Assembly: GCA_001600055.1 (NCBI GenBank)
Contig: BCIV01000018.1
Location: forward strand, 539,470-603,469
Length of the DNA stretch: 64,000 nt
Reading direction: 5' to 3'
Source of the DNA: Filobasidium wieringae
Taxonomy: Eukaryota > Basidiomycota > Tremellomycetes > Filobasidiales > Filobasidiaceae
Made by a program: the position numbers and the translations under genes. Below the pieces are notes generated by a model, which searched no databases, was not told where the DNA came from, and saw only the letters and a program-made list of their open reading frames with translations. Shown one piece after another: positions 1 to 11,967 of this stretch (positions are counted from its first letter, which is position 1; each line of letters begins with the position of its first letter).

Positions 1-60
1 TCAACCTTTTGTGAAGCCAGTCCAAATATCCGCAATGCAGTTTAAATTGTCCAAGACGTT

Positions 61-1044
61 ATGGTGCGACGTATACAAGGGTGGGATCCCGTTCTAATCA
101 TCAGCCAGGTGAGCATCCATGCCAACCTGTACAGCTAAACAGCTAAACCAACCGTTCCCCAAACACATCCAGATCATCACGTTACAAGCATTGCATTACC
201 TGCTTCTGGCACTCTTGACCCCTCCAATAGTCACCCTCCTGACCGATGGGAACGCTTTGACGTACGCCGGAGGCGCATATGTCGAGAGCTATGTCCTGGA
301 TTGGCGGGAAATGGCGAGTCGAACAACGGCTAGAGAATTACCTCGGAAACCACCGGCAAAGCATGCTCTAGTCCGCAGAGATGTAGAGATGGATGAACCA
401 ATTCGGAGGATAAGCTTCAGGTCTATAGAAGGACCGGCTCCGGTCTCCATGAAGCCAGCTGAAAGACCTTCAGCTCGAGCAGTAGGCAACCTTAGGCGGG
501 ACGTACAAGATATCGAACGAACACATTACGCTGTAAAGGACGACAAGGACGATGCCTACGAAGTGTGGGATTATGGCGTCAGTAGGAAAAGAGGTTGGGT
601 CTTGGCCTGGACCTGGATATTCGCCTGTCTCCTCGAGTAAGCAGTCCTTCATGGAATACAATGACTAGGATTGACCACCTTTCTCGGAAATAGCGTCATT
701 CCCCTTTATTACCTCATCAGAAAACCAACCCACATCCTCGATTTCTCTCTTACCCTTCTCTTCAATCATATCGTCCTGACAACATACCATACCGGAAAGT
801 TTCCAACGAGCCTTTTCTTTTGGCTGGTCATGGGTATCGGTTCAGCATTGACCATAACATGCGCAGAACAGGTTAGGACTCCTCCAATCCTCCTTCCATC
901 TTATCGTGTTCTGATTCATGTGCATTTCTTCTGTAGCTATGTGTCAAGCGGGAGATGAATGAAGGTCTGGGGGCTCAGCCGTTCGGCTCGTCTGGCGATG
1001 GGACTCGATTAGAAGCCGAGGCGTACGAATTAGACGATCGATAG
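61..1044 (+). CDS. SYS1: SYS1 homologue, Golgi integral membrane protein
   Basis: Sys1 is a multi-pass Golgi membrane protein that helps recruit the Arl3/ARFRP1 GTPase. Four exons were read: 61-108, 173-636, 694-871 and 937-1044. Exon 1 gives MVRRIQGWDPVLIISQ, and exon 2 continues IITLQALHYLLL, the usual Sys1 start. After the third exon junction come VIPLYYLIRKP, LDFSLTLLFNH and FPTSLFFWLVMG, which match the later membrane segments of the family. The reading frame is only kept if the second intron ends at the AG at 692-693, which also restores the conserved VIP motif. About 90 residues of charged sequence are inserted between the first and second membrane segments, so the protein is longer than the animal form (about 265 against about 156 residues). 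It converges on the next gene, with 117 bases between stop codons. Confidence 0.9.
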
Positions 1045-1161
1045 GTTTCTTCGCAACAGCATTATATATGCCTTACTGTATACTCTATATATTCTATACA
1101 ACAGTCTATCAGAACTGCACATCATACGTCTCAACACCTCTTGCCTGGCTTGTTACCTGAC

Positions 1162-2907
1162 TTATACATAAGTGATCGTCGTACCCATCTTGATCACCTC
1201 TTTGACCGTGCCCAACATCCCTATTAGAACCCTCCCAACTTCCTCGACAATTCCGTTCACTCCGCCCACCCCGTCGGCCTCCATCCCAGCTCGTGCAGCC
1301 CTCCTTCTCCTTCTTCTCTGAATCATACCTAGCATGAACCATATAATCGAAACGACCGATAAAGCCCTGATCATCCCCGTGAACAGTGGGCTGCGGGATA
1401 ACCGAAGATGAAGGGGAGTCCGGTTGCGTGACTTTGTGAGGTCTATTCGACGACGATCCGTAGGACTCGGTTCCCCTTGGGAATCAGAAGTGGATAAGGG
1501 GGTATCGAGGTATCGGACGATTCGTTGGCGCATTGTTTCGAATGCTGAGTGCCGTCGTCCTGTTGGGTAATGCTCTATGGATGTAGGCGTCAAGACTAAC
1601 AGAAGGGAAATGTCAGTATCATATTGTATATAAGCTGAGTTCTTGAGGGAATGGCACTTACTCAGACTGACGTCATCTCCCTTCTCTTCCTTTGCGATAG
1701 TTAACTCCTTCTTATTCTTTGTGCTCTTATTTTCATCGGAAGCTTGTGACCTTTTCGATTCAGCTGCAGCACTCGCTGATCCCACTCCATAATCCCCCGG
1801 CCTAACCGTTCGATCTGTCAAAGCGCTGAATGCACTCAGACTGGGTGTTCTTGCATCAAGCGAATTGCTCGGGGAAGGAGAGGGAAGGTGTAAAGCTGAT
1901 CCTGACAGTGAATTCGATTCGGAGAAGATGGATGATGAGAGGGAAGTAACTGAGTTGGTCAGGGATGTAGAGGCCGAGAGGGAACGGGTTTGTTGGTATG
2001 ATTTGTGTTGCGTCTCGAGAGCATGCAACTTTTTCAGAAGTTTCTGTTGCGGTTGCGAAAGATTTAGTCATCAGGGCTCATCTGCTCAAAGGAAAGAGGA
2101 AAGACGGACCTCCTGTTCTTCTGCCTTTGGGAATAATCCACCAAGAATCATCTCCCTACTCAACTCCCAATCCTCGAATCGCGGTAAGATCTCCAAGACA
2201 TAAGTCTTCAGCACGTGTTTGTACCCCTTGGAAAGCGCCGTGAGACCCTGAACGAGCACCCAATCGTCATCTATCCCTTTCTTCCCGGAAGATGAAGCCA
2301 CATTCCCATTCCCGTTCCCGTTCACAGAATGATGAGATTTATGTCTCCGAGGATTAGACAAACGATCTATCGTATCCTCTTCTAAACCTGTCAGCCATTT
2401 TTCTACTTCTTGCCTGGCCATGAACAAAGGATGGGCTTGGCGCGTTTGAGCAGGGAGAGAGTCGGAGTAAGGTGTTGGAGAGGAAGAATGGATTTTGAGA
2501 AGGGAGAGCAGGATGGTATGTAGGATACTCGGGTGTATGGGAGAGCTTGAACCGGCTTGTGTGGGGTCCGAATGTTCCTTCTGATACGTTTCCGTAATCT
2601 TGCTGAACAATCCATTGGAGTGGCCCGTTTCTTCTCCATTGGAAGCGATAGATTCGGTATACTTTGAGACCAACACAAACACCCAAAGCTTATACGCCTT
2701 TATTCTCTCTTCGCTCATCTTCAACCACCCTTGAATCGTTCTTGGTAGTCCATGAACATGATGGGTTATCCGGTCTTCAGGCACGGTCGAAGTCGATAGT
2801 AGCGATAGCACGGTGGATTCCGCTGCTTGAAAATCTCGAGTGAGGAGATGTTGAGTCGTGCTATGGTACAAACGCTCGTATCGTTCTCTCTCCTCCATTG
2901 TGGTCAT
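1162..2907 (-). CDS. Tail-anchored alpha-helical protein, probable Pex26-like peroxin
   Basis: Three exons (2907-2110, 2043-1662, 1595-1162) join in frame to about 537 residues. The N-terminal half is helical and looks like a TPR-type solenoid. It contains LKTYVLEILPRFEDWE followed by a charged coiled stretch, EEQEKLLKKLHALE, made continuous only by the first splice. The C-terminal part has one hydrophobic segment (MIRALSVVSIIWFMLGMI) followed at once by RRRRRR and about 45 residues. A helical cytosolic domain plus a C-terminal anchor and the YVLEILPR..EW..RE pattern resemble fungal Pex26, the peroxisomal receptor of the Pex1/Pex6 ATPases; this assignment is from memory of the family and is moderate. 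The start at 2907 (MTTMEERERYERL) is preferred over an in-frame ATG at 2970, which would add 21 residues unlike a protein start. Confidence 0.6.
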
Positions 2908-3169
2908 GGTAAGATCTATGTGTGGTGTATGGTTCCGACTTGTGATTTTATAGAATGAGTCGAGGAGCAATTGTCGATCATGTCAAGGCTCAACGTCTAG
3001 CATTACGAAAGCGCATAAAGCCAAGAGCATGCGTTATTCGGTCATAACCGGTAACAACCGAATCCCTCCGGCAGCCCGGGCATCATCATTTATTTGTGAT
3101 TCCTCGGGATCATTCCTAAATGTTACACACATATACATCCAGATTCCATTCACGAGGCTCATGGTCCCA

Positions 3170-5682
3170 TTACGATTTGGCCTGATACCCTCGAATAGCA
3201 TCGACCAACCTCCAGACCCCCCAAGCACCAGGATCAGGTATATCCGCCTTGAGCAGATCTTCCTGATTCACATAACTACCCCTTCCAGCAAGCGCTACGA
3301 GCTTCTTCGTCTCGTTTGCAGCTTCCAACGCAGCTTCCGCCGCACCGTTTATATCGCCCGGTTGGTTAGTGAGATGCTTGACATAGGCTTCCAAAGGATC
3401 GACGAGGGTTCGACTGGGCGGTCTAGCGCGAGTGACTGTTCGTGTATGAAAATCAGCTTCGCACAAATCACCTCGCCACAATAAATCTTGGCTCACATAG
3501 ATAAAGATTAGCCAAAGCGCTCTCAGCAGCTTCCGACCAATGCTTCTCCTCGATCATTTCCTCTCCACCAGCTGCTATCCGGCCTAAAGCTGCGCCAAGG
3601 CCGGAGAAGAAGATACTATATAACGACCCGCTCGTCCCGCCCATAACCTCTTCCGCCGCCTCGGCAATAAGGTTGATATCACTGATCAAATTCTTCCCGT
3701 TGATCTTCTTCTCCTCGATCTCTTTGAGTACACCTAAGATGCTTGCCATCGATCAACCCCAGATCTTATCGCCTATTTGAAGTACGGACTGAGACTCACC
3801 TTCCGCTCCGGACCTGAGGGTCAGGCCCGCATCCCCATCACCAGCGATCACATCTTGCCTAGTGATCTCCGGTTCAGCCTCGACCACCGCCTCACAAGCG
3901 CGTTTCAACGCATTCAAGAATCCTTCAGGATCATTAGCTATCCAATCCAAATCAAAGTAGAGTCCATGAGCCCTTGATCCTACCCAAAGTATCTCGCAAG
4001 GGACAACGCACCTCGACAAGCAGGCAACTCGGCCCTGATCTGTTCGACCTGCTCAACACGTTCTTCGACCGTTCCAGGTTCTGTGGGATTGTACCATCCC
4101 CAACCAGGAGCGGACGCTGGGGAATCGAGGTATCGTAGGATATCGGATTTATCTGCTCCTGTTGATTTGTCACGAGGAAGGAGCAGAAGAGTGAGGGAGA
4201 ACCCGGGGACGGAGAGGGAAGTCTTTGCGTTCGATGAATCGTCGCGAATCAATAGCTGGAATGTGTACGTGATGTGATGGTGGTCAAGGCTTACCATATA
4301 AGTTCCGTTTAGTACTCGAACAGGTCTGATACCGTTTTTCCTCAACCAGGCGACACTTTCTCCGCAGATCGCTCCCATCTCCAACTCCGTCATTCCTCCC
4401 AAGTTATTCACGAGGAGGACGACTTCGTCCTTGCCATCCTCTATCGAGTCCCCAGATCAGTCTTCATTCACGCAGAGTAAAACGGCAACAGGGAGAAGAA
4501 CTTACTGGCAAATGGAACGAAAGATCGATCTTCGTCCTCAGTCTCGGTGATGGAAGTCAACAACCCATCCACGAGCTCTGACATAGGAGGTGCCTTCTTC
4601 CTTGCGACACCGGATTCGTTATGAATCCCCATACCCTACACATGGAGCTGAGATCAGTCCCGGTGTTATCTATTCACCACGCTGGAGTTCTTACCAGATC
4701 GATGTCCCCTGAAACAATTTCAGTCGGTTCAGCGTTAGTCCCAGGGACCTAGACAAGCAAATGAGATTCGAACGATCAGCGCAAAGTCATCGCTCTTACG
4801 TCTAGGTGGTGACTGACATAACAATGCTCCAATCCAACACCATACGATCCTAAGTTGGCTGCTATGCCCTGAGCGATCTTTTCTACCTCGGGTAAGGATA
4901 GACCTTCTGCTGCAGCCGCCGCAGCTATTTTGTACGCAAGAACGGTTCCCGCCATTCCCCTGGTCGCCGTGGAAACATTAAAGTCAGGTTATGAAGGAGA
5001 AAGACTTGTACGGAAAGACTTACCGACGACCGACGATTCCTCCTTGCTTTTTGCCTACACTGACATCGTCCCCGATGAGGAGAACGCGGACGTCGGAATC
5101 GTTTATATGTTGAGCTTTTGCTTGTGACGCTGCTAGCCCAAAGTGCAGTGCGTCACCCGAGTAGTTCATCACTACTACAAGGACACTGGGGAAGGCGTGG
5201 AGGTAGACTTGTAAGTTTGCCTAATCTGAGTAGAAACAACAAAGAAACGGAACTTACCCAGACTTGTTCAAAACCCGGTCGATAGCCCAGCGGATCTGCT
5301 TGACATTGGGACTAGCAAAGACCGCTCCGCAGACCGCAGCGTCCAAGAGACCTTGTCCGACGAATCCAGCATGTGCAGGCTCGTGTCCCGATCCTCCACC
5401 GGAGATGATAGATACTCTGTTCTTCTCGGAATCTGTTTTCTCCCTGTATACCACTGGAATGCAATCTGCATTTACTACTACGACTTCCGCGTTCAGAGGG
5501 GGACATGTTTTACGGACCTTTCGTTTGTGTGTTGACCTTTACGGTAGGGTTCTGAGCAGCAAGACCGACGAGGCAGTCAGAGACCAAGTCTTTTGGGTCA
5601 TTGTGGATGTAATGACCTGTTCCACCTGGATTAGCCTTCGAAAGTGCTAACGGTTAGAGGAGATTGACATACCTCGAGGCAT
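3170..5682 (-). CDS. DAK1: Dihydroxyacetone kinase (DAK1 + DAK2 domains)
   Basis: This enzyme phosphorylates dihydroxyacetone with ATP to give dihydroxyacetone phosphate in the cytosol. Roughly ten exons were followed. The DAK1 (K) domain shows KNPGG-like [14 protein letters not shown], then [32 protein letters not shown], and GMGIHNESG with the histidine that binds substrate covalently. The DAK2 (L) domain shows [15 protein letters not shown], the aspartate cluster that binds Mg-ATP, and [15 protein letters not shown]. The first exon is only ten coding bases (ATG CCT CGA G) from 5682, followed by a GTATGT donor. The length, about 590 residues, suits the one-polypeptide fungal enzyme. It lies 440 bases from the regulator and in the same block as a dihydroxyacetone-synthase-like gene, the enzyme that makes its substrate. 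Confidence 0.93.
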
Positions 5683-6122
5683 TTTATGAGCTGATATCAG
5701 GACGGAGCGGAAAAAGCTTGACGAGTGTTCAATGATATGAACCGGTTGTCCAGAATTCCGATCCCTTAGAAGTGATTGTTATATTGTTAGTTATTTATCA
5801 TCCTCGGAGGATTCTGAAGGTTGAGATTATCAAAGAGCTTGGCCTGACCTCGGTTCGGACCGGCCGTGCCTGAATCCGTCATACACACCTCAGATCGCAT
5901 ATCCACTTTCCACAATGGACGTCAATCGATGTGATGTCCGTTCGACGCCCCATGCCCCGACTCATATCTAAAAGTGGTGTCAATCTGACACAAGCCAAAT
6001 CAGAGGATATGTTGTTCTTCAGATTAGCATGTCTTGGGATTGTTCTCGAGTATGTCATCGATCTGTGTCATTTCACCCAGAGTACAATCAAGGATATCTG
6101 TGTGATCCCACTTGGCATTGGG

Positions 6123-9100
6123 TCATCCAGCCGCATCCCCGCTCAACCCCTCAGCAGCCATCACCTCGTTCAAATACGCTTCGGCCCAAGCGATATCAAC
6201 AGGAAGCAAGTCTTGCTCCAGCACAGCTGGCATTTGGTTGGTATTGACGACTTCGATCGGATTTTGTCCCGTCGATGGCGGTCCGCTTGTCAAGTTTGGA
6301 TAGACGAATGTATAGTGGTAGTCCGAGGGCGAGTTGAATGTGCCGGTCAGACCGAAACCTACCACTGTATTGAGGATTCATCAATACAAGCCTTCTCTCG
6401 TAGCTGATACCGGAGAGTACTAACGATCATTCGACAACCACTGACGCGTATCATCCCTCCCGTCCCCTACCTCATCATCATACCTCTCCCCGATCTCCCC
6501 ATCTGCGACCCCCGTCCCGCCCGCTTCAAGGGCCTCCGCTCTCTGCGTAAGCGCCCGATGAATGTAACTTACTCCCTTCCAGAACCCCTCAAGCGAAGTT
6601 AAAGTATCTACCAATCGATGATAGTTTGCGCTTGCCGTTGAGATCACATGCGCGCGTCCGGCGGAACGGGAGACATTCGTTCGACCGATGTCACCGGATT
6701 GACGAGTGGATTGTGCGACTTTGAGGTACATTATGAGATGACAGAATTTTGGCTCGAAAAGATCTGGACTTACGGAAAGCGCGAGCGGCGGTATAGATTG
6801 GATAGTTGATCCATGGTTGTGAGATCGCTCTCGGGTCGATCTGGCAGTGATCGCACGTACAACCATGTTTCATCAGTACCGGTGTGCGGTGTCAATTCCA
6901 CCACGAAACCTACCAACTCTGCAAAAGCTACGATATCCAGAATACTCTTCGCCGAGCTCACTGAAATTTCCTTGCCATCGATATCTTCAGTGACGCTCGA
7001 CCCGAAATGATCCGTCAGCAACAAAGAAGGGTCGTGCGCCAATATGATCAGCCTAGTAAAACATGATCAATATTGATGTCCTCATGGCTGTAGATCGGAA
7101 ACAGAGCTGATATTTACGTATGAAACCAAAGCTAAAAACGAGTCAATAAACAGTTGGAAAAACACGCGGACCGAGCACACTCACATGCAGTAAAACAAAC
7201 GCTCCTCCCCTATCAAGCGGTACGTACGCCTGAAAAGTGATCGTCTGGAAGTTCAACTCCGGGGGTAAACTCATATTGAAATCGTTCAATGCTAATTGAG
7301 TGGAATGTAGAGGGACTATATTCCCAGATCGATCGGATTCGACCAAGATTCGAGATGTCTTGCTGACCAGTCCGAAGATCTCGACGAGATAAGGTAAAGG
7401 GTCGGGAAGATGTCGTCCGTTGGAGGCGATGAGAGGAGGGAACGCAGGGATGGAAGTACCTGGTAATTGGTACATCCCTGCTCTACCAGCTGCATAGTCA
7501 ACTCAGCATGTTACGCAATGACAAGGATTCGCATTTCAAATAAGACGTACTGCCGATCTCCATGATAGCGTCCATCATGCTCAGGGACCAATGTAACCTC
7601 TGGCAACGCCACAACGATTCCGTATCTTGTGGATTCAGCAGTTGATCTTGCGGAACGCGATCCAGTCCTGCATTCGAATTTCATTGACCATAAGAACGTC
7701 GGCATCGATTTCATGTGGATGGGTCATCTCACTGACCAAGATCCTGTGCCATCCTCATCGCCATCCCTGAATACCTACGAGAACTGTCAGCTCGACCAGG
7801 CTTGTTGAGTATTGCTCGAAATCATACGACGTACATCCAAAGTCCCTATCCCAAGACAACAATAATCACCAGTAAGCCTGAATCCCTTGCCCCGTAAAAC
7901 CCATCGCACACACTCACACTATCCCTATCCGCCCCAAATTCGAACCAACTGATGATCAACAGAGTCTCCACCAACTCCAGAGTAGCCATAGCAAGTCTAT
8001 GCCCTACGTCCGCCTTTGCTCTTGCCATCCAAGAATCCGCTGGAGATTTGATCCCTTCCCCCAAGCTCTCTAGGTACGTTTCGTCAGAATATATAGGAGA
8101 GTATCGGGCGGCTAGAGCACAGATGGCATTGATTAGGAAAGAGGGACTGGATCCTATTTGATATGCGGTGGCAACGGGGGGCAGGGCGAGGGAAGGGAAG
8201 AAATAACCGAAATGACGGTGAAAGATGGGTAGGAGATGTTGTATTGCGCTTATATGCTTGATGATTCGTGACATTAACGCCTCTGTCGAATGGGAGTTGA
8301 ACATCACGTGGAACTCACAGGTACATCCCCGTCCGGCTCTGGTTCTACGATAAGAGGAATGGATGAACCTTGTTCTGGAGAGACTGCCGGAATATTGGTC
8401 GGCGAAGATGGAACAGAAACATCACACCGGACACGTTTGAATCCGGGTTCGATTGCGGTTGCACCACTACCGAATGGTTTGAAGCATTTACACGAGGATA
8501 CAGGAGCGAGACATCAGGGAGAAGCATTGATATTGTGGTCGTGCAAAGTAATCAAGCATGAGTGTGAGGCGCATTGGAAAGGTAATCAGAGGACCGTGCT
8601 CACAAGTATCTGATCAAATCGGTACCAACCGGAACAGTGGCCATTAGTTTCATCCTCGATCGTAAGATTTTGTAGTACCCATCCTCACCTAAAATAAGGG
8701 ATCCTTATCTTCGAAACGATTCGCCCTCCGCTCCTGACACTGACAGGTGAAGGTCCGTTCAAGTTGGATACGGTCGTGTTGAAATCATTCGCAGCGGAAG
8801 TGTAGCCAGTTATATCGTGAAGCTTGGTTGAGGCGTAGTCGGAAGCTGAAGTCTGGCCGGGGAATGAGGAATGGGTATTGATAGCAGGAGCGACATGTGA
8901 AGAGGTACTGGCTATGAGGTGATCTGGCAGTTTACCGGTACAGGAAGTAGGAGTAGTTTTCGACCGTTTATCTGACGAGGATTTTGGTTCCGATGATCCC
9001 GGGATATCATCACCCCCAGCGACATTCAGCTTATTCCGTTGATCTTGACCTTCTCCCTTTCTTTTCCTCTGCGAAGGTTGGGTCCAATGACAAACCTTGC

Positions 9101-9302
9101 CGGATTTCTGACACCCCGAGCAAGTAGGTTTCTCTCCTGAACATTTGATCTTCCTAGTACGACACTGAACGCATGCCATGTTTGTCCTGGTAGGTTGGTA
9201 GTTTTCTAGATCGATCGTGAAATGAGCTAGACGAGCTTGCATCTCGGTCGGGAAGACGAGAGGTGTTCCCGTGGGAAGGACTTCCGAGGGGTCGTCGCCC
9301 AT
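6123..9302 (-). CDS. Zn2Cys6 fungal transcription factor with middle homology region
   Basis: The N-terminal exon carries a binuclear zinc cluster, CVQCRTRKIKCSGEKPTCSG..., spaced C-x2-C-x6-C-x6-C-x2-C-x6-C, followed by a basic KRKGEG stretch. Downstream come RIPYFRYFGATAIEPGFKR (after splicing through a 6-base microexon at 8604-8609), FLINAICALAARYSP, GMAMRMAQDLG and SLWRCQRLHWSLSMMDAIMEIG. These are landmarks of the fungal-specific middle homology region (xylanase-regulator type). The C-terminal exon ends at 6123. The gene has many short exons. Its start lies 373 bases from a divergently transcribed dehydrogenase, so the two may share a promoter, and it sits between dihydroxyacetone kinase and the dehydrogenase. 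A role as the local pathway activator is inference. Confidence 0.87.
8604..8609 (-). other. Six-base microexon in the Zn2Cys6 regulator
   Basis: On the minus strand the bases ATACTT are preceded by a TTTGATCAG acceptor and followed by a GTGAGC donor. Including this exon joins ...PYFR to FGATAIEPGFK as PYFRYFGATAIEPG. The YFG-TAI-PGFK pattern is the usual one in this regulator family; skipping the microexon deletes Y and most of F and keeps the frame. The upstream intron has an AACTAATG branch site. Confidence 0.7.
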
Positions 9303-9675
9303 GTTTCCTGCCCCGGATTTCGCGGTGGGTATTAACTTGTACGTTGTTACAGCCTCTACAAGGCTCAGCTAGTTCATAATCCTGAAAGCATTGAAGAATT
9401 TGGGAAAGAAACGGTTTGTGAACGTTTCCTTGTCGAGGCAGGAGATGACGGAAATAGATATGCGAAATGACAACATATGCGATCTGAAGCGGGACCATGC
9501 GTTTTATATGCGGGGCTCTCGGTGTTCGGATTCAGGAACAACCGCGAGTTCATCGCTCAACTGGCGCCGGGATTGCGATTTAGATATAATTCCACGCTGC
9601 TCATCTTGGAACAACTCAAGGTCAAGCGGTTGGTTTCCTACCTGATACAACACATTTAGACTCATACAACACACC

Positions 9676-10833
9676 ATGCCTTCCGTAGAGAACGTCGCTC
9701 AAAAACTCTCAAACGGGTCTACCGCCGTTGATCCTGCCGTCGCGGGTCAAAACGAAAACGCTAAACGTAAGTATTCATTGACACTGACGAGTCACCATCT
9801 TCGCAGCCCTGACTCGATATACATAGCCGCCCTCGCTCAGGTCAAAAGCGATGCTCTCTTCTCCCTCGCCAACCAAGGAATCATCGTAACAGGCGGAGCT
9901 CGAGGTCTAGGTCTCTGCGTGGCAACGGCTCTCCTCGAATCCCACGCCTCCCATGTCTATTGTGTCGATGTCCTAGACAGTCCCTCGAAAGAAGAATGGG
10001 CTATTGCCGAAAAGGTTGCAGCTCAGGGAGGTGCCAAGATCGACTACAGAAAATTGGATATCACGGATGAAGAGGCTGTGAAGAGGGTGATCAAGGGGAT
10101 CTATGATGAATGTCAATACGATGTTTCGGGTTTCTTTGGAGCTGCTGGGATTCAGCAGATGGTACCTGCGCTTGATTATCCTGCCAAGGACTTTAGACGA
10201 ATCATGGAAGTCAACGTCACTGGTAAGTCGCATCTCCCATCTGAGAAAGCGTATCAGAACTCTAAAACCGTTCGTTTTCTTATTAGGTACTTTCTTGACC
10301 ATCCAAGCTGCCGCAAACGAGATGAAGGAACGCAACATTAAGGGTAGTATCGTAATGACCGCCTCCATGTCCGGTTCCATCGCCAACAAAGGTCAGTCCA
10401 CTAGTCTAAGAATATAAGAACCATTTGACCGATACTCTCCTATTCATGTTGGCGTACAGGATTGACTTGCCTGGCCTATAACACCTCCAAAGCGGCTTTG
10501 CTCCAGATGTGTAGGAGCGCTGCGGCCGAATGGGGTCACTATGGGATCAGAGTAAACGTAAGTTAACTCTTCCTCTTCACTAAATTCGATACCCGTTGAC
10601 AGTCATATCCCCCTTCTCAGACTCTCTCCCCGGGATACATCCGAACAGCCATGACGGACGGTCTCCTCGCAACCCGTCCCGACCTGGAGGAAGAATGGTT
10701 ACGAGGAAGCATGCTCGAGCGTCTATCCACCCCCGATGAGTTCAGAGGCCCGGCGGTCTACCTCCTCAGTAGGGCTAGTAGTTTCATGACGGGAGCGGAT
10801 CTGATTGTGGATGGAGGTCATACTGCTTTCTGA
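9676..10833 (+). CDS. Short-chain dehydrogenase/reductase, polyol or ketose type
   Basis: A classical SDR of about 290 residues in five exons. It shows the cofactor motif TGGARGLGL, DITD, the NAG-like GAAG motif, N of MEVNVTG, the catalytic serine in MTASMSGS, the YNTSK active site (Y-x3-K), and SPGYIRT followed by an ending of GADLIVDGGH. The first intron joins AK to PALAQ at an ACATAG acceptor. Overall order and the long N-terminal extension resemble fungal D-arabinitol, xylulose or mannitol dehydrogenases; the exact substrate cannot be read from sequence. It is divergent from the zinc-cluster regulator and lies next to the dihydroxyacetone-synthase-like gene, which supports a role in pentose or polyol oxidation (inference). 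Confidence 0.88.
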
Positions 10834-11967
10834 GGGAAATAGGATTTTGTAATATCGGCTATGGGTACTGTAATGATTAGCATGGGAATCGATTCTGGTA
10901 TACTGGGAAACTCTATCATTGACTTGAACCGCCCTGAACAGGCGTTGTCAATCCGCGGCAAATACGTCCCGACATCACTCCTTGTAGTCGGACGCACCTC
11001 CTTCGGGCAATCCCAGCACTATGGAGCTACTTATCCTATGCCTATACTTGATATCGAACGCTTGTTGATGGATGCGTCCGACTATCCTCTATTCGATAAC
11101 ACAGCCCCTGTAGGGTTCCGATATTCTTGCATGACACGATCGGTCGTTGACAAGCGTAGTAACGCGTAAATCGATATCTACAACATTGTGAAACATGCAC
11201 GTCAAATGAAACACTTTCGATGGAATTTTGACAATTGCAAGAAGCAGCGCTTCAAGATGATAAGCTGAACCATTGATCCCCCCCAATATTGTCATGTTCA
11301 GCATCTAAACAGATCACTCCTATTCTGACCCAAATGTCCTTTTTGCTGCAATGCAGTCTCTCCAACCTCTCTTCAATTTTAGAAATCGCCACTCATCTTG
11401 GCAGGTTGTTCCTCATCTCCTGATTGGCAACGACCCATTCCGTGGAGACGCGCAAGTGCGTCGTGCTATGAATACACAGCGTCGCTTAGTCGATTGTCGA
11501 CTGACACTGAAATCGCTCATCATCCATCCCTCGACAATCAGAATAAAATAAGATCTTATCAAAACGTTGATCTGTCATTGCCACTGGCAGTCAACAAATC
11601 AAGAGATGACGAGAATATGACAATAAAGAACGAGATGGAAATAATGGCCAAAAGATTGGGCAGTCGTGACTGTGACTTTGAGACCCTCCATCTTGGACAG
11701 CTATGCGTTAACATGCATGGTTTCCGATGCCAACTTCTATCTCCCTCGATGTCCCAGAGTTTCTTCCCAAAAGAGCATACAAGGCAGAGAAGCTTCTGTG
11801 GATGTGTGCTCGATCCGTCCACTCCACAGCAACCGCCATAAGAGCTCTACACCAAAACAGACTAGCGAAGAAAATATTGCAAGTTCACTTGAGCGCCATA
11901 TAAACATACACCATATACTACATAACAACATTGAATGGACGGTACTTGCTATCTGCTTCTAATCTAA
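10834..11967. other. Intergenic stretch, no gene recognised
   Basis: This 1.1 kb lies between the 3' ends of the dehydrogenase and the transketolase-type gene, which converge. Open frames here (longest 147 codons at 11398-11841) have irregular composition and no motif I recognise. A run of C (11279-11285) is the only low-complexity feature seen. Confidence 0.5.

Noticed and set aside
630..700. Apparent frameshift between SYS1 exons 2 and 3 when the first AG (668) is used
   Set aside because: Using the AG at 692-693 gives a clean phase and restores the conserved VIPLYYLI segment, so no frameshift is needed.
11398..11841. 147-codon frame in the intergenic gap
   Set aside because: Composition is irregular, there is no motif, no plausible splice partners, and it lies between two converging 3' ends.
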